The position numbers and the translations under genes were made by a program. From Delphinapterus leucas (lineage: Eukaryota > Chordata > Mammalia > Artiodactyla > Monodontidae): a stretch of 64,000 nt of DNA. The stretch covers positions 45,077,204 to 45,141,203 of the forward strand of contig NW_022098036.1 of the NCBI RefSeq assembly GCF_002288925.2, in the 5' to 3' direction. Shown here piece after piece: positions 25,201-36,542 of the stretch. Each line of letters opens with the position of its first letter. Position 1 is the first letter of the stretch. A model generated the notes under the pieces. It was not told the DNA's origin. It did not search any database and saw only the letters and a list, made by a program, of their open reading frames with translations.

Positions 25201-28200
25201 TTTCTTCTCTGATTGCCATGGCTAGGACTTCCAAAACTGTGTTGAATAATACTGGTGAGAGTGGACATCCTTGTTGTGTTCCTGATGTTAGAGGAAATGC
25301 TTTCAGTTTTTCACCATTGAGAACAATGTTTGCTGTGGGTTTGTCGTATGTGGCCTTTATTATGTTGAGGTAGGTTCCCTCTATGCCCACTTTCTGGAGA
25401 GTTTTTGTCATAAATGGGTGTTGAATTTTGTCAAACATTTTTTCTGCATCTATTGAGATGATCATATGGTTTTTATCCTTCAATTTATTAATATGGTGTA
25501 TCACATTGATTGATTTGCGTATATTAAAGAATCCTTGCGTCCCTGGGATAAATCCCACTTGATCATGGTGTATGATCCTTTAATTTGTTGTTGGATTCCA
25601 TTTGCTAGTATTTTGTTGAGGATTTTTGCATCTATGTTCATCAGTGATATGGGTCCGTAATTTTCTTTTTTTGTACTGTCTTTGTCTGGTTTTGGTATGA
25701 GGGTGATGGTGGCCTCATAGAATGAGTTTGGGAGTGTTCCTTCCTCTGCAATTTTTTTTTGTTTTTTAATTTGGCTACATTGGGTCTTCATTGCTGCGTG
25801 CACGCTTTCTCTAGTTGCGGTGAGCAGGGGCTATTCTTCGTTGTGGTGAGTGGTCTTTTTGTTGCAGTGGCTTCTCTTGTTGCAGTGCGTGGGCTCTAGG
25901 CACACGGGCTTCAGTACTTGTGGCTTGCGGGCTGTAGAGCACAGGCTCGGCAGTTGTGGCACACGGGCTTAGTTGCTCCATGGCATGTGGGATCTTCCCG
26001 GACCAAGGCTCGAACCCGTGTCCCCTGCATTGGCAGGCAGATTTTTAACCCCTGTGCCACCAGGGAAGTCTCCTCTGCAATTTTTTGGAAGAGTTTGAGA
26101 AGGATGGGTGTTAGCTCTTCTCTAAATGTTTGAGAGAATTCCCCTGTGAAGCCATCTGTTCCTGGACTTTTGTTTGTTGGAAGATTTTTAATCACAATTT
26201 CAATTTCATTACTTGTGATTAGTCTGTTCATATTTTCTATTTCTTCCTGGTCCAGTCTTGGAAGGTTATACCTTTCTAAGAATTTGTCCATTTCTTCCAG
26301 GTTGTCCATTTTATTGGCATAGTGTTGCTTGTAGTAGTCTCTTAGGATGCTTTGTATTCCTGAAATGTCTGTTGTAACTTCTCCTTTTTCATTTCTAATT
26401 TTATTGATTTGTGTCCTCTCCCCCTTTTTCTTGATGAGTCTGGCTAAAGGTTTATCAATTTTATTTATCTTCTCAAAGAACCAGCTTTTAGTTTTATTGA
26501 TCTTTGCTATTGTTTTCTTTGTTTCATTTATTTCTTCTCTGATCTGTATGATTTCTTTCCTTCTACTAACTTTGGGCTTTGTTTGTTCTTCTATCTCTAC
26601 TTCTTTTAGGTGTAAGTTTAGATTGTTTATCTGAGATTTTTCTTGTTTCTTGAGGTAGGCTTGTATTGCTATAAACTGCCCTCTTAGAACTGCTTTTGCT
26701 GCATCCCATAGGTTTTGGATCATCGTATTTTCATTGTCATTTGTCTCTAGGTATTTTTTGATTTCCTCTTTGATTTCTTCAGTGATCTCTTGGTTATTTA
26801 GTAATGTATTATTTAGCCTCCATGTGTTTGTGTTTTTTACATTTTTTCCCCTGTAATTGATTTCTAATCTCATAGCGTTGTGGTCAGGAAAGATGCTCGA
26901 TGTGATTTCAGTTTTCTTAAATTTACCGAGGCTTGATTTGTGACCCAAGATGTGATCTATCCTGGAGAATGTTCCGTGTGCACTTGAGAAGAAAGTATAA
27001 TCTGCTGTTTTTGGATGGAATGTCCTATAAATATCAATTAAATCTATCTGGTCTATTGTGTCATTTAAAGCTTGTGTTTCCTTATTAATTTTCTGTCTGG
27101 ATGATCTGTCCATTGGTGTAAGCGAGGTGTAAAGTCCCCCACTATTGTTGTGTTACTGTCGATTTCCTCTTTTATGGCTGTTAGCATTTGCCTTATGTAT
27201 TGAGGTGCTCCTATGTTGGGTACGTATATATTTATAATTGTTAGATCTTCTTCTTGGATTGATCCCTTGATCATTATGTAGTGTCCTTCCTTGTCTCTTG
27301 TAGCATTCTTTATTTTAAAGTCTATATTATCTGATATGAGTATTGCTACTCCAGCTTTCTTTTGACTTCCATTTGCATGGAATATCTTTTTCCATCCCCT
27401 CACTTTCAGTCTGTATGTGTCCCTAGGTCTGAAGTGGGTCTCTTGTAGACAGCATATATATGGGTCTTGTTTCTGTATCCATTCAGCAAGCCTGTGTCTT
27501 TTGGTTGGAGCATTTAATCCATTCACGTTTTAGGTAATTATCGATATGTATGTTCCTATTACCATTTTCTTAATTGTTATGGGTTTGTTTCTGTAGGTCC
27601 TTTTCTTCTCTTGTGTTTCCCACTTAGAGAAGTTCCTTTAGCATTTGTTATAGAGCTGGCCTGGCAGTGCTGAATTCTCTGGCTTTTGCTTGTCTGTAAA
27701 GCTTTTGATTTCTCCATCGAATCTGAAAGAGATCCTTGCCGGGTAGAGTAATCTTGGTTGTAGGTTCTTCCCTTTCATCACTTTAAATATATTGTACCAC
27801 TCCCTTCTTTCTTATAGAGTTTCTGCTGAGAAATCAGCTGTTAACCTTATGGGAGTTCCCTTGTATGTTATTTGTCATTTTTCCCTTGTTGCTTTCAGTA
27901 ATTTTTCTTTGTCTTTAATCTTTGTCAGTTTGATTACTATGTGTCTCGGCGTGTTTCTCCTTGGGTTTATCCTGCCTGGGATTCTCTGCACTTCCTGGAC
28001 TTGGGTGGCTATTTCCCTTCCCATGTTAGGGAAGTTTTCAACTATAATCTCTTCAAATATTTCCTTGGGTCCTTTCTCTCTCTCTTCTCCTTCTGGGACC
28101 CCTATAATGCGAATGTTGTTGTGTTTAATATTGTCCCAGAGGTCTCTTAGGCTGTCTTCATTTCTTTTCATTCCTTTTTCTTTATTCTGTTCCACGGCAG

Positions 28201-31200
28201 TGAATTCCACCATTCTGTCTTCCAGGTCACTTATCCGTTCTTCTGCCTCAGTTATTCTGCTATTGATTCCTTCTAGTGTATTTTTCATTTCAGTTATTGT
28301 ATTGTTCATGTCTGTTTGTTTGTTATTTAATTCTTCTAGGTGTTTGTTCTTTAATTTTTCTAGGTCTTTGTTAAGCATATCTTGCGTCTTCTCGATCTTT
28401 GCCTCTGTTCTTTTTCCGAGGTCCTGGATCATCTTCACTATCATTATTCTGAATTCTTTTTCTGGAAGGTTGCCTATCTCCACTTCATTTAGTTGTTTTT
28501 CTGGGGTTTTATCTTGTTCCTTCATCTGGTACAAAGTCCTCTGCCTTTTCATTTTGTCTGTCTTTCTGTGANNNNNNNNNNNNNNNNNNNNNNNNNNNNN
28601 NNNNNNNNNNNNNNNNNNNNNNNNNNNNNNNNNNNNNNNNNNNNNNNNNNNNNNNNNNNNNNNNNNNNNNNTAATTCTTCTAGGTGTTTGTTCTTTAATT
28701 TTTCTAGGTCTTTGTTAAGCATATCTTGCGTCTTCTCGATCTTTGCCTCTGTTCTTTTTCCGAGGTCCTGGATCATCTTCGCTATCATTATTCTGAATTC
28801 TTTTTCTGGAAGGTTGCCTATCTCCACTTCATTTAGTTGTTTTTCTGGGGTTTTATCTTGTTCCTTCATCTGGTACAAAGTCCTCTGCCTTTTCATTTTG
28901 TCTGTCTTTCTGTGAATGTGGTTTTCCTTCCACAGGCTGCAGAATTGTAGTCTAATTTATTTATTTATTTGTTTGTTTGTTTGTTTATTTATTTTTGGCT
29001 GTGTTGGCTCTTTGTTGCTGCACACGGGCTTTCTCTAGTTGAGGTGAGCAGGGGCTACTCTTTGTTGTGGTGTGCGGGCTTCTCACTGCAGTAGCTTCTC
29101 TTATTGCGGAGCATGGGCTCTAGGTGCATGGGCTTCAGTAGTTGTGGCATGGGGGCTCAGTAGTTGTGGTACACGAGCTTAGTTGCTCCGCAGCATGTGG
29201 GATCTTCCCAGACCAGGGCTCGATCCTGTGTCCCCTGCATTGGCAGGAGGGTTCTTAACCACTGCGCCACCAGGGAAGTCCCAGCATCACTTTTAAGTAA
29301 ATGTAATGTGAATATTCTTTGGGCTCCAGTACATAGCTGTGCTCTGAGTGATATTCCTCCCCCTGTAGAAATTCTAGAGGCTGCTAAGGGGGAGGAGACA
29401 TCTGATTCTGGTTTTCTAGGTAGCGGCTTCCTAGAATCAGGGCAAGGCATTCCTCTCCTTCCCATCCCGTAGTGCTCAGTTTTGGTTAGCATAATTCAAT
29501 TTTTTTTTCCACTTTTATCTTTTTCATTTTAATTGGTCAAAATGAAGATTGTTGATGGGGAGAGCTCAAGTTTTATAAAACGAGAACTCTTGTCCCAGTG
29601 CCAGCCCTCACCATCTACTACGGCAGCTCCATGGAAGGACACGTTATCCAAGAATCAGTGGAGACAGGAAGTAGTCAGACCCTCGAAAAGGGCTGTTGGT
29701 CTTGCACTTCCCACCCTCCACCTGGGGTGATGGGGAGGGGCACATACTGTGGAAATGTCAGAACGAAAGCAGGAGAACCCGAAGTGCTCACTCATCTCCA
29801 CTGCGGTGTTTTCTAAGAACCTTAGTGGAACTTTGACACTCCTCATTCCTGAGAAGATGGAATCTTTTCAGTACATCCACCGCCCTTTTCCCTGTGGCAG
29901 CAGCCATTCCTGGTTCTGAGAACTGCCTAGCTATCTCCCCACCACCCTTTCGGCACCTTAAAGACCAAAGCCAAAACCTTGTTTTTCTCCCATATTGATT
30001 GTTTTTCTAGCCCCTCGAGCTAGTTTTATAAGCTTCTATTGCTCTCTTCTTGTCTGGCTTTAAAATGCCCTACAGATGACTCTTCTGATAAATTCCTGCC
30101 AGGCAAGGAGTTTACTATTACCTTTCAGCACCATCAGCAATCCCATCTCACGTTTAGTGTGGCAGGTGAAGGGTCCGTTGACAGGGTGACTGTGTCCTGA
30201 GTCCTGGGATGCTACCAGGAGGCCCTTTTAGTCCCCACTGACCCAACATCCATGCACAGCACACATGGGGACAGGTTGAGGACAGAGGAGGGCTGAAAGG
30301 TGTCCTCTCATTCCAAGCCTAGGACTTTAAATAAAAATACCAAAAAAAGGAAAAGCCTTTAAGAACTGGTGGCACCTGGGATCTCATTTTTCTATCTCTC
30401 TTTGCCTGATGTTTAGATCACAAACTTGAACATGAGGGATTGTTTCTTTTAGCTTCACTTCTATATGTAGCCCTGTTCTGTTGGGATAGAGTTAGCACTA
30501 GGGGAAAGAAGGCCTGTTGGAGACATAAATGTGCCTCCTTCCCATGGGAATCTAGCTGTAGCCCCAGGCCCTCCGATTTCAGTCTCACCGCTTGGCTGTT
30601 CTTATGATCCTCCTGGGCCCTTCCCTCTCTCGTTACTCATCTCATGCAGCAATTTTTTAGTTTGAAAAGGGGCAGCATATTCTACGTCCCGAAAGAATGA
30701 AATATTACTGCTTTTAGGATGTGAATATTCTCTTCTCTTCCCCTTTGACTGAATTTTGGTTTAGAAGTGAAAGTTTCAGGACTGGATTGAGGTTGAGTTG
30801 TAGTTGAGATCCGAAAGTCAGTTTTTGAAATTCGAGCATAAAATCGTATACTCTGCATCTCACTCAGCCCAGAACTTGTTCCAAACCACTGGAGAGAGGG
30901 CATTCTTTTTTTTTTGGCCGTGCCGTGCAGCATGCAGGATCTTAGTTCCCTGACCAGGGATCGAACCCGAGCCCCCTGCAGTGGAAGCTCAGAGTCCTAA
31001 CCACCGGACTGCCAGGGAGGTCCCCAAACCACTAAAGAGAGATGGTGGGAGTTTGAGGTGTTCTCAGAACACTGTCAAATCCAGCTGGCCTCAGCTGGCC
31101 CCCAGCTCCGTATTTCGACCTGGATCTATTTAGTCTCTGCTTCTTCCCCCAGGCCCTCATTAGTTTGGCAGGGTGGGGCACGAAGAGGGAGCTTTCAAAA

Positions 31201-34200
31201 CAACTATCCCTGGACTCATACGAAGTGAACAAAGGAAAGCTTAGGAAGGAACATGTCAGGAGCTGCCTCCACACTTCTGCTCCTCCCCCACCCGACACAC
31301 ACATCCTAGTAGGCAACATTCAGTCCCTGGGGCCAGCGTCACCTCTCAGGAGCAGACCATCCCCTTGCACACAGAACAGAAGTGGATTAGTGGAAAGAGC
31401 CCTTGGATTAAGCAACAGGGGACCGACTTCTAGATCCAGTTTTACCTACCAGTAGCTGTGGAATTTGGAGAAAGCCACTTAACCCCTCTGTGTCTTAGTC
31501 TCTGTGTTTGTAAAATAGAGAGAAACGCCTGTACTTCCTCCTCCTCCTGATTCCATGAGGTGGTTGTGAGGGGCACATGGGACAATGGAGGGGAGAGACC
31601 TTTGGAAGAATATGGTGCTGAGGCTTTGCACATATTGCACCCCGACAAACCACTTCCAAACTACCAGGGCTGTTCTGATAGGGCTATTTCATGCTCCGCA
31701 CCAAGGGTGGGGCCGTGTGTCTGGGGTAGAGGCCAGCCTCCAGGAGTGCTGTTCATACTCGTGGGTCTTGAAGACCCCAGACACATGGTGTGACCACAAT
31801 CTGTCCAAAGGCATTACCCTTCAGCTCATTTTTAAAGTTTTCTTACTGGCAGCCGGTCTCAAAACAGCCCATTTTTTCCAGCCCTTCCATTTCCAGCCAG
31901 CCTTAAGTAAGGCCTTTGTCACCACCTTGGCTGGACTACGTTCAGCCCAGTCTGTTCAATCTGCACCACCACTTAATACTGTGTGGACTTTGGCGACACA
32001 CTTGGTATCTCTGAGACTCAGTTTCCTCCTCTGTAAAATGGGAGAAATGGTATCTGACTCTATAGGCTTGTCCTGAGGATTAAATGATGCATGTAAAGTA
32101 CCCGACCAAGTTCCTGATCTCTACGTGTCCAGTGTCTGCTCCTCTTTCCCCTACTTCTAAGGAGAATTATTGCTAGACATACCTGCCTGGAGGGGATTAG
32201 CGCATCCCCAAGGCACTGCATCAGATCAAAGGTGAGAGCACCCCTGCAGGTGCTGGTCCTGCCAACTGTACTGACTGTACCGTCTCCCCTGGTACCCTTG
32301 GTGCCTCTTGCAGGGAACATCATTGGCTCCGGAATCTTCGTCTCACCCAAAGGTGTGCTGGAGAATGCCGGCTCTGTGGGCCTCGCTCTCATCGTGTGGA
32401 TCATGACAGGCCTCATCACAGCTGTGGGAGCCCTGTGCTATGCTGAGCTCGGGGTCACCATCCCCAAATCTGGAGGTGACTACTCCTACGTCAAGGACAT
32501 CTTCGGAGGACTGGCTGGGTAAGAGGATGTGCAGGGGACCGAGCGGTCCCAGAAGCCAAGGCCAGGGCTTTCCAGCATGCCGAAGAGCGCTAGAGCTTGG
32601 GATTCCTCTTTTGCCTCTAAGTCATGGTTGCCAGTTCAGCCTGTGTCCCCTTGATGCCCCTGAGAGTGGCAGAGGAACCAGGCTGTAGTTTTAATCTCTG
32701 TTTAGGGTTTTTTGTTTTCTGTTTTTCTTTTTTTTGCTGCGCCGTGAAGCTTGTGGGATCTTAGTTCCCAGACCAGGGATCGAACCTGGGCCCTTGGCAG
32801 TGAAAGCATGGGGTCCTAACCACTGGACCGCCAGGGAATTCCCTTAATCTCTGTTGACCTTAGTGGGCAAGATTCTATGAGTGAGAACAAGTAGAACTAA
32901 ATGACAACTCTGACTGGAGATGCAAGGGGAAAGCACATCACAAAAACAAAGCCCTTTTATCCTGACAAATGAGAGTGACCACTAAGGTACGGGGTACTTT
33001 TCACGTTACCAAGGATAACGGTATCCCTGATTCCAGACCCTAATCTTGATATCCTCAGCCCCTGCAGCCCTGTTACTGAGGAGCTCAAACCTCACCAAGG
33101 GGCCCAAGGGCATGGAGGACAAACCCCCAGCCGATGCCTCCCCTTGGCACTTGCTTAAGTGGCCACACCTTTAGCATGCCCTGACTGTGAAGATTCCGGG
33201 GTTGCAAATTTTCTTTTCCACCAGTGGATGCTGGGGGCCAGAGTGGTAGAGAAGAGATGATGAAATGATGAAAGGAGCAGGGAGAGAGAAAGAACACCAA
33301 GACGTGTCAGTACTAGTTGAAACAGCTCATCGTTAAACCAATTTATCGTCATTGCAGAGGGCTAGGTGTCTCCTTTGAGCAGTGGCTGGGTTCCTCAGCA
33401 TCCCTGAAAACAAAAAGGAACCGCACCCCTTTAGCCCACCTGCCTCTCCTAGCACTGCCCAGTGACTTGCCCGGGCTTCCCTGATGGCTTCTGAATCCCT
33501 GCCCAGCCAGGCGATGGGAGCGGGGGTCTTTTTTGGTGTCTTGGCTCAAGCGCTGTCCCATTCCCCCACCAGGTTCCTGAGGCTATGGATTGCTGTGCTG
33601 GTGATCTACCCCACCAACCAGGCTGTCATCGCCCTCACCTTCTCCAACTATGTGCTGCAGCCGCTCTTCCCCACCTGCTTCCCCCCAGAGTCTGGCCTTC
33701 GCCTCCTGGCTGCCATCTGCTTATGTAAGTGCCATCTGGGCCTTGCTCTCAGGATGGCGTCTCTAGCCTTCCTCGTGGTCTACACATCTCTGGTTCTCCT
33801 TCCTCTCCCTCTTTCTTTCCTCCCCTCCTTTTTTTTCTTCCTTGTTACTTTTCAGTTTCCAATTTGCATGCTGTGGACAAATGGATTCCATATATAATTA
33901 TCTGGTGTTTAAAAAAAAAAAAAAGAAACTTAAGTGTTTTTTTTTTTAAAGAAGATGTTGGGGGCAGGAGTTTATTAATTTACTTATTTATTTTTGCTGT
34001 GTTGGGTCTTCGTTTCTGTGCGAGGGCTTTCTCTAGTTGCAGCGAGCGGGGGCCCCTCTTCATCGCGGTGCGCGGGCCTCTCACTGTCGCGGCCTCTCCT
34101 GTTGCGGAGCATAGGCTCCAGACGCGCAGGCTCAGTAATTGTGGCTCACGGGCCCAGTTGCTCCGCAGCATGTGGGGTCTTCCCAGACCAGGGCTCGAAC

Positions 34201-36504
34201 CTGTGTCCCCTGCATTAGCAGGCAGATTCTCAACCACTGCGCCACCAGGGAAGCCCCAAAACTTAAGTATCGATAGCTGTTCACAGGCACAGTAATTTTC
34301 ACTGGCAGGGTTCTTTACATCATATAAAGTAGTTTCACTTGTATCGTCTGACCCGAGCCTCACAACAAATCCATAAGGCAAGCTGGGCCAGTCTTACAAC
34401 TTTCCTAGAGCAGAAAAGGAAACGGAGCCAGGAAAGTGAATTAGCCAACGTGATACCTTCTCTTTCCAGCGCACACACCACGCTGGAGACTCCCTACCTC
34501 TCGTGGGAAGACTTTTCTGGCCTCTCAACCTGCCAACTCACATCTTAAAACTCTCTGGGAGGGCTTCCCTGGTGGCGCAGTGGTTGAGAGTCCGCCTGCC
34601 GATGCAGGGGACACAAGTTCGTGCCCTGGTCCGGGAAGATCCCACATGCCGCGGAGCGGCTGGGCCCGTGAGCCATGGCTGCTAAGCCTGCGCGTCCGGA
34701 GCCTGTGCTCCACAACGGGAGAGGCCGCAACAGTGAGAGGCCCTCCTACCGCAAAAAAAAAAAAAAAACAGAAAAAAACAAAAACAAAACCTCTCTGGGA
34801 GGAGAGTGTAAAGGTGGGAGTTGGGAGAAAACAAATAGCAGCATGTCCATGGTCCCCGCCCTTGATGAGTTTTCTGTCTAACTAGGCAGAAAAGCCATAT
34901 AGACAGATTCCATGGTTAGGATTCAATTGCAGTAAAAATTCTGAAAAGGGGAAGAGATCTCTGTGAGCTGGAATAGGTTAGAGAGGCTTTATGGTGAAGT
35001 TTGGCAACCTGTATTTCTAGGAAGTCTCAACACTTAATCTCTGATAATCAGGGATCTCAATGGATTGGGGTATGTTGTACCTTTTAGCCAAAAACTAATT
35101 TCTAAAGTAAATATTTGGACTTTTTCAGAGGCTCCACTTCTAGAGTCAGCTCAGTCCCTGCCTTCCCACACCTTCCAACACACATCCACCTAGCTGAGGG
35201 CAGTGACCATCCTGGTCACACTCTGTCCCAGGTCTTGACACTTCCTTCTGTTCTGCTGGTGGGAAGGGGAGGGAGGGGTCACTCGCCCACCCAGGAGCTG
35301 GAGTGGGACCTGAGGGGTGTGTGCCCTCATTGGCAGTGGTGTGCAGCCCCGGGATAGACCCCATCATCTAGGCAAGTGGCACTGTGGAGCCAACATACTT
35401 GTTCGGAGCGTACTCCTTGTGCCGGTTGGGCCTGCTCGTGGATCTGGAGGCAGAGGGATGTGGGCTCCAGAACCGGGCTTCCCAAGCCTGCATCTCTGCA
35501 CCACTTTCTAAGTGCAGCCAGTGCTTGGCCAGGTCACCGGCCCACCTCTCGTGAGATGAGGCTGAGATCTCGCGTGTGCTGTACGTGCCGTGGCAAGGAT
35601 TGCCCAAGACAAGAGTATTCTTAGCACAGCATTGGGCACCTCGTGATCCTGTCGTGTAGTCACCGAGGGTAGTCATGAGGATAGTCACTTGGTCCTTGCT
35701 TGCTGGCTGGACCTGGAGCTGCAGGAGGTGAGAGGAGGGGGAAGGGGGCATGGGAATGCAGGAGGAGTGGCTGTTTCTGCCATCAGATAGGTTAATGGGG
35801 GTAGGAAGGGGGACCACAGAGTGCAGGCCACTGCTGTTTCAGCATCTCATGCCCACAGACACAGTTTCCTTTTTCCTGCTGATGCTGCTAAAGTATCTCA
35901 GACGACAGGCCACCCTCACCCTCCAACTATAAATCAAGAGCCCTGAGGCTGTTCAGTCCTCCCCTAGGAGAGAAACCAGGCCACAGGGTAGAGTTCCCCG
36001 GGCAACTAGACCCCACGGCTTCCTTTGCATTCCCCAAACCCGCCAAGCCTAGGTAGGTGACTCCTTGCGCAAAGACCCTCTAGAGTTTTGGAAAAGATCG
36101 GATGAGAAGTGATGGTGGGAATGGCCGGATGCGGGTGGAGAGGCAGAAAGAACCTGCTGTAACTGGCTTGCTTTCTCATAGCCTGAAGGGAGTGAAGCGG
36201 GGAGGAGAGCGAGAGAGAAGGAACTGCAGATTTGGCTCCAGCTTATGCAACTGCAGCTGCCACTTTGAGTTATTCTATTATTTAGGTCAAAGCTGATTAT
36301 TCACTGCTGAGTCAGCAAAATACCCCTAGCCACCAGGCAGTAAAAAAAGAAAGTCTTTTATATTTTAATTAAATGAAAAGCCTTTCTCCCTTCTCCAGAG
36401 CAAGTATGTTAGTGGGAGGAGGGAGTTAGGAAGCAGGGGAATGAGAGGGATTAGAACTTGGTTTTGGTACCTTCCTTTTGTGATTTGCTTGGGTATTTCT
36501 CTTT

Positions 36505-36542
<38 letters not shown>

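Larger units (their letters stand above)
23125..28950 (-). mobile_element. Near-complete but inactive L1 LINE (antisense)
   Basis: On the minus strand it runs from the end of the 5' UTR (28950) through ORF1 and ORF2 to the 3' UTR (23125). A SINE adjoins its 5' side, so most of the 5' UTR is missing. It has been hit by a nested L1 tail (23276-23683) and a nested SINE (25758-26070), and is broken by the assembly gap at 28572-28671. Both ORFs carry frameshifts or stops. It resembles cetartiodactyl-lineage L1. Confidence 0.92.

Noticed and set aside
27792..28571. 259-codon + strand open frame
   Set aside because: It is the antisense of L1 ORF1; the real coding sense is the minus strand.
28493..28915. 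Open frames running across the N gap on both strands
   Set aside because: They exist only because Ns are translated as unknown residues between duplicated contig ends.
28328..28915. Biological tandem duplication in L1 ORF1
   Set aside because: The copies end exactly at the 100-N placeholder and differ by one base, so an unmerged contig overlap is the simpler explanation.
33473..33490. SINE start (gggcttccctgatgg) before exon 3
   Set aside because: The match stops after about 15 bp and no SINE body follows.
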